This document shows positions 16,679 through 24,094 of a DNA stretch of 64,000 nucleotides, in pieces (the stretch's first letter is position 1; each line of letters starts with the position of its first letter). Source of the stretch: Bacillota bacterium (GTDB taxonomy: Bacteria; Bacillota; Clostridia; Peptostreptococcales; Anaerovoracaceae); contig JAFRYI010000007.1 of the NCBI GenBank assembly GCA_017437745.1, positions 124,001-188,000 of the forward strand, in the 5' to 3' direction. Under the pieces are notes generated by a model. It had not been told where the DNA came from, made no database searches, and saw only the letters and a program-made list of their open reading frames with translations. The position numbers and the translations under genes were made by a program.

Positions 16679-18567
16679 TAATCGTTGCTCCTTATTCGTT
16701 TAAGTATCATTCCGCAGGTCTGCGGCAGGTCCAGCTCCAGGGACCACGGTCTTCCGTGCATCGGGACGTCCCGGGTCTCCAGGATGGTTCCTTCGGTGTC
16801 CGGGGCTCCGCTGTTTATAAGCACTTTGTACTTTCCGGGGCGGGGCACTCCTATGCGGTAGTTCCCGCAGCCGTTCCATCCGAAGTTGATTACGCAGACT
16901 ACCGGCCACGCGCGGTTCTTCGGGTACCTTACGTAGCTGTAGACGCTGTGCTCGGAATCGTCCGCGTCTATCCACTCGAAGCCGCGGTCCTGGTAGTCCA
17001 GCTCCCACAGCGCCTTGTTGTCCTTGTAGACGTGGTTGAGCTTCCTTACGAACTCGTGATGCGCCGCGTGGTTGGGGTACTGCAGCAGGAACCATTCCAG
17101 CTGCTCGTAGAAGCGCCATTCTATGAACTGCGCTATCTCCGTGCCCATGAAGTTGAGCTTGCCGCCCGGGTGGGTCATCTGGTAGACCGCAAGGGCCTTA
17201 AGGCCTTGGAACTGGCGCTCGTAGTCGCCCTGCTGGCGCCCTATTATGGACTTCTTACCGTGTACCACCTCGTCGTGCGACAGCGGCAGAATGAAGTTCT
17301 CCGAACGCGCGTACATCATGGAGAAGCTTATCTGGTTCTGGTGATATTTGCGGAACAGATAGTCCGTGGAGATGTAATCCAGGGTATCGTGCATCCAGCC
17401 CATGTCCCACTTGTAGTGGAAGCCCAGGCCTCCCTGATCGGCAGGGTGGGTGACTTTAGGCCAGGCCGTGCTTTCCTCCGCCACCGTAAAGACTCCGGGG
17501 AAGCGCGATCCTACTGTCCTCGCGAGCTCCTGCAGGAACTCCACGGCTTCCAGATTGCCTTCCTCGCCGTATTTGTTGAAGCGTTTCTTGTCCGGGTCGT
17601 CTATGCCGAAGTTCAGGTACAGCATGGAGCTGACGCCGTCCACGCGCAGTCCGTCGGCGTGGTATTTATCGATCCAGAACACCGCGTTGGAGATCAGGAA
17701 GCTCTTTACCTCCGGGCGTCCGTAGTCGAATATCAGGGTGCCCCACTGAGGGTGCTCGCGCAGCTCGTAGAGCTTGTCGCCGTTGAACCTTACCAGTCCG
17801 TGGTCGTCGCGGCAGAAGTGCGCCGGGACCCAGTCCAGTATTATGCCTATGCCTGCCTGATGCGCGGTGTCTATAAGCTCCATCAGCTGCTGCGGAGTTC
17901 CGTAGCGCGACGTCGCGGCGTAGTAGCCGGTAAGCTGGTAGCCCCAGGAATCGTCCAGAGGATGCTCCATGACAGGCATTATCTCCAGGTGGGTGTAGCC
18001 CATCTTCTTGGCGTAGGGCACAAGGTCTGCGGCTATCTCCGAGTAGGTGTAGAACTGCTCTTCCGTGGGCCTGTAGATGTGGCGCTTCCAGGAGCCCAGG
18101 TGCACCTCGTAGATGTTCTTGGGCTGCTCGAAGTGATTGGTGTTCCTGCGGTGTTCCATCCACTCCGCGTCGTGCCATTCGTAGTCCAGCCTGCGTATGA
18201 CGGAGGCGGACTTGGGCCTGTGCTCGGACCAGTAGCCGTAGGGGTCGGCCTTGTAGAGGACTTTATTGCGCCTGGTAACTATGCGGTATTTGTAGGCCAT
18301 GTTTTCCAGCGCGCCTGGCACGAAGAGCGTCCAGATGCCGCTGTCCCACATTGTCTGAAGCTGCGTTTCCTCTTCCGACCAGCCGTTGAAGTCTCCCATT
18401 ACGCTTACCTGTTTGGCGCCGGGGACCCATACCGTAAAGCGCGTGCCGTCCTGACCGTCCTCGACCGCCGGGTGCGCTCCCATAAGCTCGTAGGCGTTCT
18501 GGTAGCTGCCCTGGTTGAACAGATAGATCCGGTCCTTATTAAGTTCGTAGTATTCTGCTGTAGTCAT
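16678..18567 (-). CDS. glgB: 1,4-alpha-glucan branching enzyme
   Basis: A 629-residue GH13 enzyme creating alpha-1,6 branches in glycogen. An N-terminal CBM48-like module (about residues 20-130, including RFTVWVPGAKQVSVMGDFNGW) precedes the catalytic barrel. Conserved regions are DWVPAHF, the nucleophile region GLRVDGVSSMLYL, AEEST with the acid/base Glu, and LSHDEV. The start follows AAGGAC. It lies 54 nt after pgm; a short direct repeat of CCGCGGAC lies in that gap. The stop codon overlaps the glgP start by 1 nt. Confidence 0.97.
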   Translation of the reverse strand: MTTAEYYELNKDRIYLFNQGSYQNAYELMGAHPAVEDGQDGTRFTVWVPGAKQVSVMGDFNGWSEEETQLQTMWDSGIWTLFVPGALENMAYKYRIVTRRNKVLYKADPYGYWSEHRPKSASVIRRLDYEWHDAEWMEHRRNTNHFEQPKNIYEVHLGSWKRHIYRPTEEQFYTYSEIAADLVPYAKKMGYTHLEIMPVMEHPLDDSWGYQLTGYYAATSRYGTPQQLMELIDTAHQAGIGIILDWVPAHFCRDDHGLVRFNGDKLYELREHPQWGTLIFDYGRPEVKSFLISNAVFWIDKYHADGLRVDGVSSMLYLNFGIDDPDKKRFNKYGEEGNLEAVEFLQELARTVGSRFPGVFTVAEESTAWPKVTHPADQGGLGFHYKWDMGWMHDTLDYISTDYLFRKYHQNQISFSMMYARSENFILPLSHDEVVHGKKSIIGRQQGDYERQFQGLKALAVYQMTHPGGKLNFMGTEIAQFIEWRFYEQLEWFLLQYPNHAAHHEFVRKLNHVYKDNKALWELDYQDRGFEWIDADDSEHSVYSYVRYPKNRAWPVVCVINFGWNGCGNYRIGVPRPGKYKVLINSGAPDTEGTILETRDVPMHGRPWSLELDLPQTCGMILKRIRSND

Positions 18568-18621
18568 AAATGTTAGTCCTTGGGCTGCAGTCCGCGGTGT
18601 GTGATGCGCTGTCCGCGGAGC

Positions 18622-20304
18622 TTACAGGCTGTCGATGACGTCCTTGATCAGCTTCTGTTTCTTTGCCAGGTTCTCGGCCGCGGCCTTCTGGTCGTTGTCG
18701 TGTATGCAGTAGTAGACCTTGGTCTTGGGCTCGGTGCCGGAGGGCCTTATCGCCAGCCAGGAACCGTCCTTGAACCAGTATTTCAGAACGTCCGAGGGCG
18801 GCAGTCCGTCCACGCCTTTTTCGAAGTCCTTCATGGTCTCGATGTCCGGAGACAGGGCGGTGCCTATGCTGCGGAGTTTTCTGTTTATGGACGCTATCTT
18901 TTCCGCGCCTTCCTTGCCTGTAAAGACGTAGTTGTCCAGGTGGTCCAGATAGTAGCCGTGCTTCTTGTAGAGGTCTTCCAGAACATCGTCCATGCTCTTG
19001 CCGTGGGCCTTGTAGAAGGCTGCCATCTCGCAGATCTTCATCAGGGCGGTGGCGGAATCCTTGTCGCGTACGTAGTCGCCTATAAGGCAGCCGTTGCTCT
19101 CTTCGTAGCCGAATTCCACGGTCTTTTCGCCGCTCTCTTCCAGGCGGGTCATGCGCTCGCCTATGAACTTGAAGCCCGTAAGGACTTCCTCGGCGGTAAG
19201 CCCGTAGGACCTTGCTATGTCGGAGCCGAACTCGCTCGTTACGACAGTGGTGATTATGCAGGAGTTGGGCTTTAGCCTGTCCTTTCTCCTCATCAGCACG
19301 TAGTTTATGAGCAGGGCGCAGATCTGGTTTCCGGAAAGGAACCTTGCAGTGCCGTCCTTTTCTATTATTGCCATGCCTATACGGTCCGCGTCCGGGTCGG
19401 AGCCTATCGCTATGTCCGCCTTTTCGGCTATAGCCTGCTTTATCGCCATCTGCATGGCGCTCTCGTCGCCGGGGTTGGGGGAGGTGACGGTGGGGAAGTT
19501 TCCGTCCGGTACCGTCTGCTCCTTTACGATGCTTACGCCTGTGTAGCCAAGGTCCTTGAACACCCTTGTTACAGGAACCATGCCTGCTCCGTGCAGCGGT
19601 GTGTATACGACCTTAAGAGCAGCCTTGGCTCCGGGCGTGATGTAGTCTGCTTCGCCCTCGACGGCCTTTACGTAGCGGTCCATCATCTCGTCGCCCAGGT
19701 AGCGCAGCAGACCCTTGTCCGCGGCTTCCTTCTCGTCCATTATGACGGTACTGGTTATCTCCACCTTGTCCACTTCGGCTATTACTGCGTCCGCGGTGTA
19801 GGGGTAGAGCTGGCAGCCGGTCTCGTCGTAGGCCTTGTAGCCGTTGTACTCCTTGGTGTTGTGGCTTGCGGTTACTATTACTCCGCCCACGCAGTTAAGC
19901 TGCCTTACGGTGAAGGACAGCATGGGGGTGGGGCAGGTCATCTTGTAAAGGTAGGCGGGTATGCCGGCGGCGCACATTGTGAGCGCTGTCTGCCTGGCGT
20001 ACTCCGCGGAGTTGTTTCTGGTATCGAAGGCTACGGCCACGCCGCGCTTCTTGGCGTCTTCTCCGAAGGCCTTAAGCAGGTACGCCGCGAAGCCTGTGGT
20101 GATGCGCCTTACGTTGTAGGAGTTGAAGCGGTTGGTGCCGGCGCCCATCAGTCCGCGGGCTCCTCCTGTTCCGAACTCCAGATCCCTGTAGAAGCGGTCC
20201 TCTATCTCCTTTTCGTCCGTAAGGGCCGCGAGCTCCGCTCTGGTAGCCTCGTCGAAGAATGCGTTGGTCTTCCAGAACTCGTATCTTGCTTTATAGTCGC
20301 TCAT
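18622..20304 (-). CDS. pgm: Phosphoglucomutase (alpha-D-phosphohexomutase family)
   Basis: A 560-residue phospho-sugar mutase interconverting glucose-6-phosphate and glucose-1-phosphate, feeding GlgC and receiving GlgP product. The phosphoserine loop TASHN has Ser147, the metal-binding loop DPDADR is at 303-308, the sugar-binding EESNG is near 396, and the phosphate-binding RPSGTEPK is near the C-terminus. The start follows AAGGAG. It is separated from pgi by 257 nt that contain a structured repeat element, so pgm may head its own transcription unit with the glg genes. Confidence 0.95.
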   Translation of the reverse strand: MSDYKARYEFWKTNAFFDEATRAELAALTDEKEIEDRFYRDLEFGTGGARGLMGAGTNRFNSYNVRRITTGFAAYLLKAFGEDAKKRGVAVAFDTRNNSAEYARQTALTMCAAGIPAYLYKMTCPTPMLSFTVRQLNCVGGVIVTASHNTKEYNGYKAYDETGCQLYPYTADAVIAEVDKVEITSTVIMDEKEAADKGLLRYLGDEMMDRYVKAVEGEADYITPGAKAALKVVYTPLHGAGMVPVTRVFKDLGYTGVSIVKEQTVPDGNFPTVTSPNPGDESAMQMAIKQAIAEKADIAIGSDPDADRIGMAIIEKDGTARFLSGNQICALLINYVLMRRKDRLKPNSCIITTVVTSEFGSDIARSYGLTAEEVLTGFKFIGERMTRLEESGEKTVEFGYEESNGCLIGDYVRDKDSATALMKICEMAAFYKAHGKSMDDVLEDLYKKHGYYLDHLDNYVFTGKEGAEKIASINRKLRSIGTALSPDIETMKDFEKGVDGLPPSDVLKYWFKDGSWLAIRPSGTEPKTKVYYCIHDNDQKAAAENLAKKQKLIKDVIDSL

Positions 20305-20367
20305 ATTTTGCTCCTTTCTGTGCAGGAAGTTATTAACGTCTGTGGTTGCGTGGTATTTGTCTGTCCG

Positions 20368-20549
20368 GGCCGGAGCCTCGGAGCATTATTTCGAGGCCAT
20401 AAGCTCCGGCGGGCGGAGCGGTAGTCGAGACTTTCCGCTAAAGCTTCGTCCAAAGGCCGTTAGGTACGAGCCGATGGGCCCGAAGCTTCGGAAAGGCTCA
20501 GCGTGAAACCGCGCAGCCGGTCGAGAAAGAATGCTCCGCGGTTCCGGCC
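20368..20549 (+). ncRNA. Structured RNA element, copy A (unnamed, paralogous to 23898-24059)
   Basis: This 182-nt stretch folds into one long branched structure. Helices: GGCCGGA (20368-20374) with TCCGGCC (20543-20549); CGGAGCATT (20379-20387) with AATGCTCCG (20530-20538), extended by TTTC/GAAA; GCGG (20413-20416) with CCGC (20509-20512); GAGACTTTCC (20427-20436) with GGAAAGGCTC (20490-20499), one mismatch; AAGCTTCG (20441-20448) with CGAAGCTT (20481-20488); GGC/GCC closing a 12-nt loop cgttaggtacga (20458-20469). The same helices and loop occur in copy B with different paired bases. The strand is inferred from copy B, where a TATAAT box precedes the element on the plus strand; here that direction is opposite to pgi and pgm. 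It could instead be a minus-strand leader for pgm. Confidence 0.75.
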
Positions 20550-20561
20550 GGAATTACGATA

Positions 20562-21845
20562 TCACGGTCTGCCGAGCAGCTTGAACATGTTCTTCTTGTA
20601 TTCTTCCACGCCGGGCTGGTCGAAGGGGTTTACGCCCTCCATGTAGCCGGATATGCCGCAGGCGATCTCGAAGAAGTATATCAGCCTTCCAAGATCTTCC
20701 GCGTCCGGGCGCGTTATCTCTATCTCCGTGCAGGGCACGTTTCCGGATACGTGGGCCTGCTTTACGCCTTCCTTTGCGCAGCCGTAGATGTCCGCGAAGC
20801 TTCTGCCCGCAAGGTAGTTAAGGCCGTCCGCGTTCTCCGGGGAGAAGGGGACCGTCATGCTTTCGGCGGGCTCTTCATAGGTAAGGAAGGTCTCCATGAG
20901 GGTCCTTTCGCCGTCCTGTATGTACTGTCCCATGGAGTGAAGGTCCGCGGTGTAGACGCAGGACGCCGGGAAGATGCCCAGACCCTGTTTGCCTTCGGAT
21001 TCGCCGTAGAGCTGCTTCCACCATTCGGACAGGAACCTCCAGCTCTCGGAGGGGCAGGAGAGTATCTCCGTCTTCTTTCCGAACTGTCTGTAGAGCGCCT
21101 GGCGGGTGGCGGCGTAGACTATCGCCGGGTTGTCCTTTCCGGGCTTCGCGCAGATCTGTGCCATGTCCGCGGCGCCGATCATCAGGGCGTCGGTGTCGAT
21201 CCCGGCGGCTGCTATGGGCAGGAGTCCGACTGCTGTAAGAACGCTGTACCGCCCGCCAACGTTGTCCGGTACGACGAAGCATTCGTAGCCTTCCTGATCT
21301 GCCAGGCCCTTGAGCGCTCCGCGTCTGGCGTCCGTGGTGCAGATTATGCGTTTTCTGGCTTCCTCCCTGCCGTAGGTCTTTTCCACGTAGTCCTTGAACA
21401 CGCGGAAAGCAGCGGCAGGCTCCAGGGTGGTCCCGGATTTGGAGATGACATTAAGATAGACGGACTTGCCTTCCACCAGCCTCAGTATCTGGGCTATGTC
21501 GGCTCCGTCTATTCCGTTGCCTGTGAAATAGATGCGCGGGGAACCTTTCGGATCCTCGTTGTGTCTTGGGGAACAAAGGAATTCTATTACTGCTCTGGCG
21601 CCCAGATAGGAGCCCCCTATGCCTATCACTATGAGAGCGTCCGCGTCCTTGCGTATCCTCTCCGCGCAGAGCTTAATCCTCGAATACTCCTCCCTGTCGT
21701 AAGCGGAGGGGAGGTCCACCCATCCGAGGAAATCGTTCCCGGCTCCGTCGCCTTTCAGAAGGGTGGCAAGAGCTGCGTCCGCAGCCGCGTAGTCGGGCGC
21801 GCCGCTTAAGAATCTTACGGCGTCTCTGTCGTTGATCTTTAACAT
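20562..21845 (-). CDS. pgi: Glucose-6-phosphate isomerase
   Basis: A 427-residue enzyme of the short Firmicutes-type GPI group, interconverting glucose-6-phosphate and fructose-6-phosphate and so linking glycolysis to the glycogen genes downstream. Two SIS-type sugar-phosphate-binding segments are visible: VIGIGGSYLGARAVIEF and NVISKSGTTLEPAAAF. A conserved GRYSVLTAVGLLP block and the C-terminal GVNPFDQPGVEEYK with the catalytic region follow. The start follows GAGGGAAATA. The promoter overlaps that of the divergent rdgB gene. Confidence 0.95.
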   Translation of the reverse strand: MLKINDRDAVRFLSGAPDYAAADAALATLLKGDGAGNDFLGWVDLPSAYDREEYSRIKLCAERIRKDADALIVIGIGGSYLGARAVIEFLCSPRHNEDPKGSPRIYFTGNGIDGADIAQILRLVEGKSVYLNVISKSGTTLEPAAAFRVFKDYVEKTYGREEARKRIICTTDARRGALKGLADQEGYECFVVPDNVGGRYSVLTAVGLLPIAAAGIDTDALMIGAADMAQICAKPGKDNPAIVYAATRQALYRQFGKKTEILSCPSESWRFLSEWWKQLYGESEGKQGLGIFPASCVYTADLHSMGQYIQDGERTLMETFLTYEEPAESMTVPFSPENADGLNYLAGRSFADIYGCAKEGVKQAHVSGNVPCTEIEITRPDAEDLGRLIYFFEIACGISGYMEGVNPFDQPGVEEYKKNMFKLLGRP

Positions 21846-21892
21846 TATTTCCCTCTTTGATGTTTGATTTGTATCAGCCGGTGTTTTTGGGC

Positions 21893-21902
21893 TATAATAC
21901 CA
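21893..21902. promoter_or_regulatory. Overlapping divergent -10 elements of rdgB (+) and pgi (-)
   Basis: On the plus strand TATAAT occupies 21893-21898, with a weak -35 (TTGTAT, 18-bp spacing). On the minus strand TGG-TATTAT occupies 21894-21902, an extended -10 for pgi. The two boxes share five base pairs, so polymerase could engage only one direction at a time. Confidence 0.55.
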
Positions 21903-21937
21903 TTAAGAATTATAACATAAAATATAGGGAAACGCTT

Positions 21938-22519
21938 ATGAGAATAATAGCCGCGACACAAAATATGAATAAACTTAACGAGATCAGCCACATAACGAAG
22001 GATTTCGGAATGGGGCTGGTGTCGCAGAAGGACGTGGGGCTTGGATATCTGGACATAGAAGAGACCGGGACCACCTGCGAGGAGAACTCGTACATCAAGG
22101 CGAAGACCATAAGCGACATGACCGGAGAGCCCGCCATAGCGGACGATTCCGGACTGTTCGTGGACGCTCTGGGAGGCGAGCCGGGGGTCAATTCCGCGCG
22201 CTACAGCGGAGTCCACGGCGACGACGCGGCGGCAAGAAAGATAATACTTAAAAAGCTCGAGGGGCTTCCGTATAAAAAGCGCACGGCCATGTTCGTGTGC
22301 GTCATAACTCTGGTGTATCCGGACGGCAGGGTGATCCAGGCCAGAGGCGAGTGCAGAGGCCACATCTCCTACGAGGAGAAGGGCACCGGCGGCTTCGGCT
22401 ACGACAGCATATTCATTCCGGAGGGCCGGAGGCGCACCTTCGCGCAGATGCCGCAGAGCTACAAGGATCAGAACGGGCACAGGGGGCGCGCTCTGCAGAG
22501 ATTGAGAGAATTACTGTAA
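21938..22519 (+). CDS. rdgB: XTP/dITP diphosphatase (HAM1/RdgB family)
   Basis: A 193-residue nucleotide house-cleaning enzyme that hydrolyses ITP, dITP and XTP to monophosphates. N-terminal AATQNMNKLNEI is the substrate-binding loop variant, ADDSGLFVDALGG holds the metal/base residues, and FGYDSIFIP is the C-terminal signature. I chose the ATG at 21938, preceded by ATAGGGA, because MRIIAATQN is the family N-terminus; the reading frame stays open further upstream to 21857 but that would include the promoter. It lies 18 nt before dacA-like 22538, probably in one transcript. Confidence 0.93.
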   Translation: MRIIAATQNMNKLNEISHITKDFGMGLVSQKDVGLGYLDIEETGTTCEENSYIKAKTISDMTGEPAIADDSGLFVDALGGEPGVNSARYSGVHGDDAAARKIILKKLEGLPYKKRTAMFVCVITLVYPDGRVIQARGECRGHISYEEKGTGGFGYDSIFIPEGRRRTFAQMPQSYKDQNGHRGRALQRLRELL

Positions 22520-22537
22520 GTTTCAGGGGATAGAGAC

Positions 22538-23875
22538 ATGAAGAAGTTCATTGCTGTAATACTGGCGCTGACGATCGCGCTGACGGTCTTCCCGGCCGCG
22601 GCTTTCGGAGCTTCGGAGGCTCCGGAGGTGACGGCGGAGGCCGCTCTGGTCGCGGATCTTACGACGGGGGAGATACTTTACGAGAAGAACGCGGACGAGC
22701 GTCTGTATCCGGCCAGCCTTACGAAGATGCTGACGGGGATACTGGCGATAGAGAACGTAAGCCTGGGCATCACCATGACCGCCGACGACGAGATAGAAAC
22801 GGTGGAGCCGACCATACTCAAGATGAAGGCGGGCGAGCAGATAACGGCCAGGGACGCCCTGCACTGCATGCTGATCGCTTCGTGCAACGACCTGGCGGAG
22901 CTGTTCGCCAAGCACATGAGCGGCAGCGTCGCGGAGTTCGCCAAGCTCATGAACGAGAAGGCCGCCGAGATAGGCTGCGAGAACTCCCATTTCGTAAATC
23001 CGCACGGACTTCACGACGAGAACCACTATACCACCGCGCGCGACCTGTATAAGATAGTCAGCTACTGCATGCAGAACGAGCTCTTCCGCGAGATCGTGGG
23101 CATGACCGAGTACACCTACACACGCGGCAAGGGCGCTCTGAACCCCGGCAAGACGGAGACCGTCAAGACCACCAACTGGCTGCTCTACAACACCACAACG
23201 ACCATATACGTTGGACCGGACAAGCGCACGCCCAAATACGACGGCTGCATAGGCATAAAGACCGGCTATGACGACGAAGCCAAGGGCTGCATGATAGCCG
23301 CGGCGGAGAAGGACGGCACCACCATACTGACCATAGTACTGCGCTCCGACGGAGACACCAGCGGAATCTACGAAAGGGTCGTGGACTCCATAAAGCTGCT
23401 GCAGTGGGGCCAGGAGAACTTCCGCACGTATAAGGCAGCGTCCGCCGGCCAGGATTTCGGAAACATAAAGGTCAAGAGGGGCGCCGTAAAGACAGTTGGC
23501 GTGGCTCTTAACAAAAACATCTACACGACTCTGGATGCCTCCGAGGCTCCGGACACTGTCTCGTACGAAGCGGTGCTCCCTGACAGCGTGCACGCTCCGG
23601 TGAACCGAGGCGACGTGGTAGGAAAGATAAAGCTGAGCGTGGGCGGAGAGACCCGCGGCGAGTACGACCTGGTGGCGACGTCCACCGTGGAGAAGGGCGG
23701 TCCGCTGTCGATCTTCGGCATAGACGACGCGACCGCGGCGAAGATATTCGCGCTGCTTGGGTCGCTGGTGATGATAGTCGTGGCGTTCGCGGCGATGTAC
23801 GTCGTGTACAGGAAGGTGCGCAGCGACAGGGCTAAGGCGCGTAAGAAGTCCGGCGGTTCCGGCGACCGCAGTTAA
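22538..23875 (+). CDS. D-alanyl-D-alanine carboxypeptidase (PBP5/DacF type, S11 family)
   Basis: A 445-residue exported, membrane-anchored peptidoglycan carboxypeptidase. Signal peptide at residues 1-24 (ending in AAAFGA). The penicillin-binding motifs are in order: S60-L-T-K63 (SxxK), S115-C-N117 (SxN) and K241-T-G243 (KTG). The C-terminal PBP5 beta domain is followed by one transmembrane helix (about 403-425) and a basic cytoplasmic tail, in place of the amphipathic anchor of E. coli PBP5. It removes terminal D-Ala to limit cross-linking. The start follows AGGGGATAG. Three nucleotides after its stop codon lies a TATAAT box for the structured element 23898-24059. Confidence 0.93.
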   Translation: MKKFIAVILALTIALTVFPAAAFGASEAPEVTAEAALVADLTTGEILYEKNADERLYPASLTKMLTGILAIENVSLGITMTADDEIETVEPTILKMKAGEQITARDALHCMLIASCNDLAELFAKHMSGSVAEFAKLMNEKAAEIGCENSHFVNPHGLHDENHYTTARDLYKIVSYCMQNELFREIVGMTEYTYTRGKGALNPGKTETVKTTNWLLYNTTTTIYVGPDKRTPKYDGCIGIKTGYDDEAKGCMIAAAEKDGTTILTIVLRSDGDTSGIYERVVDSIKLLQWGQENFRTYKAASAGQDFGNIKVKRGAVKTVGVALNKNIYTTLDASEAPDTVSYEAVLPDSVHAPVNRGDVVGKIKLSVGGETRGEYDLVATSTVEKGGPLSIFGIDDATAAKIFALLGSLVMIVVAFAAMYVVYRKVRSDRAKARKKSGGSGDRS

Positions 23876-23877
23876 AG

Positions 23878-23883
23878 TATAAT
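23878..23883 (+). promoter_or_regulatory. Putative -10 box ahead of structured element copy B
   Basis: A perfect TATAAT, 3 nt past the upstream stop codon and 15 nt before the first paired base of the element. The expected start site (about 23890) therefore falls just ahead of the RNA. No good -35 is visible at 17 bp (ggttcc). Confidence 0.5.
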
Positions 23884-23897
23884 ACCGGTCTGCGCGT

Positions 23898-24059
23898 CGG
23901 TGCGTGCCAAGTGTTTAGGAGGCCATCGCGGAGCGGTAGAAGAGACTTTTAGCCAAGGCTTCGCCGGGAGGCCGTTAGGTACGAGCCGACCGGTACGAAG
24001 CCTCGAAAAGGCTCGGCGTGAAGCCGCGGAGTTGGCCGATGAAACACTTGAACGCACCG
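23898..24059 (+). ncRNA. Structured RNA element, copy B, leader position of uvrC
   Basis: This 162-nt stretch folds completely. Helices: CGGTGCGT (23898-23905) with ACGCACCG (24052-24059); CAAGTGTTT (23908-23916) with AAACACTTG (24042-24050); GGCCA (23921-23925) with TGGCC (24033-24037); CGCGG (23927-23931) with CCGCG (24024-24028); GAGACTTTT (23942-23950) with AAAAGGCTC (24006-24014), one mismatch; AGGCTTCG (23956-23963) with CGAAGCCT (23996-24003); CCGG (23964-23967) with CCGG (23990-23993); GGC/GCC closing the loop cgttaggtacga. Junction sequences GCGGAGCGGTAG and GGCGTGAAGCCGC are shared with copy A. It ends 35 nt before the uvrC start, which has no clear ribosome binding site, so it may be a separate small RNA or a cis leader. 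The family is not identified. Confidence 0.78.
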
Positions 24060-24094
24060 GAAGCCTGCGGACCGTATCGACATACTTAAACAAC

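Noticed and set aside
20368..20549. The element being a simple terminator or a REP-type palindrome
   Set aside because: It has many distinct helices, conserved single-stranded junctions and no T run, and its paralogue differs in paired bases while keeping the fold.
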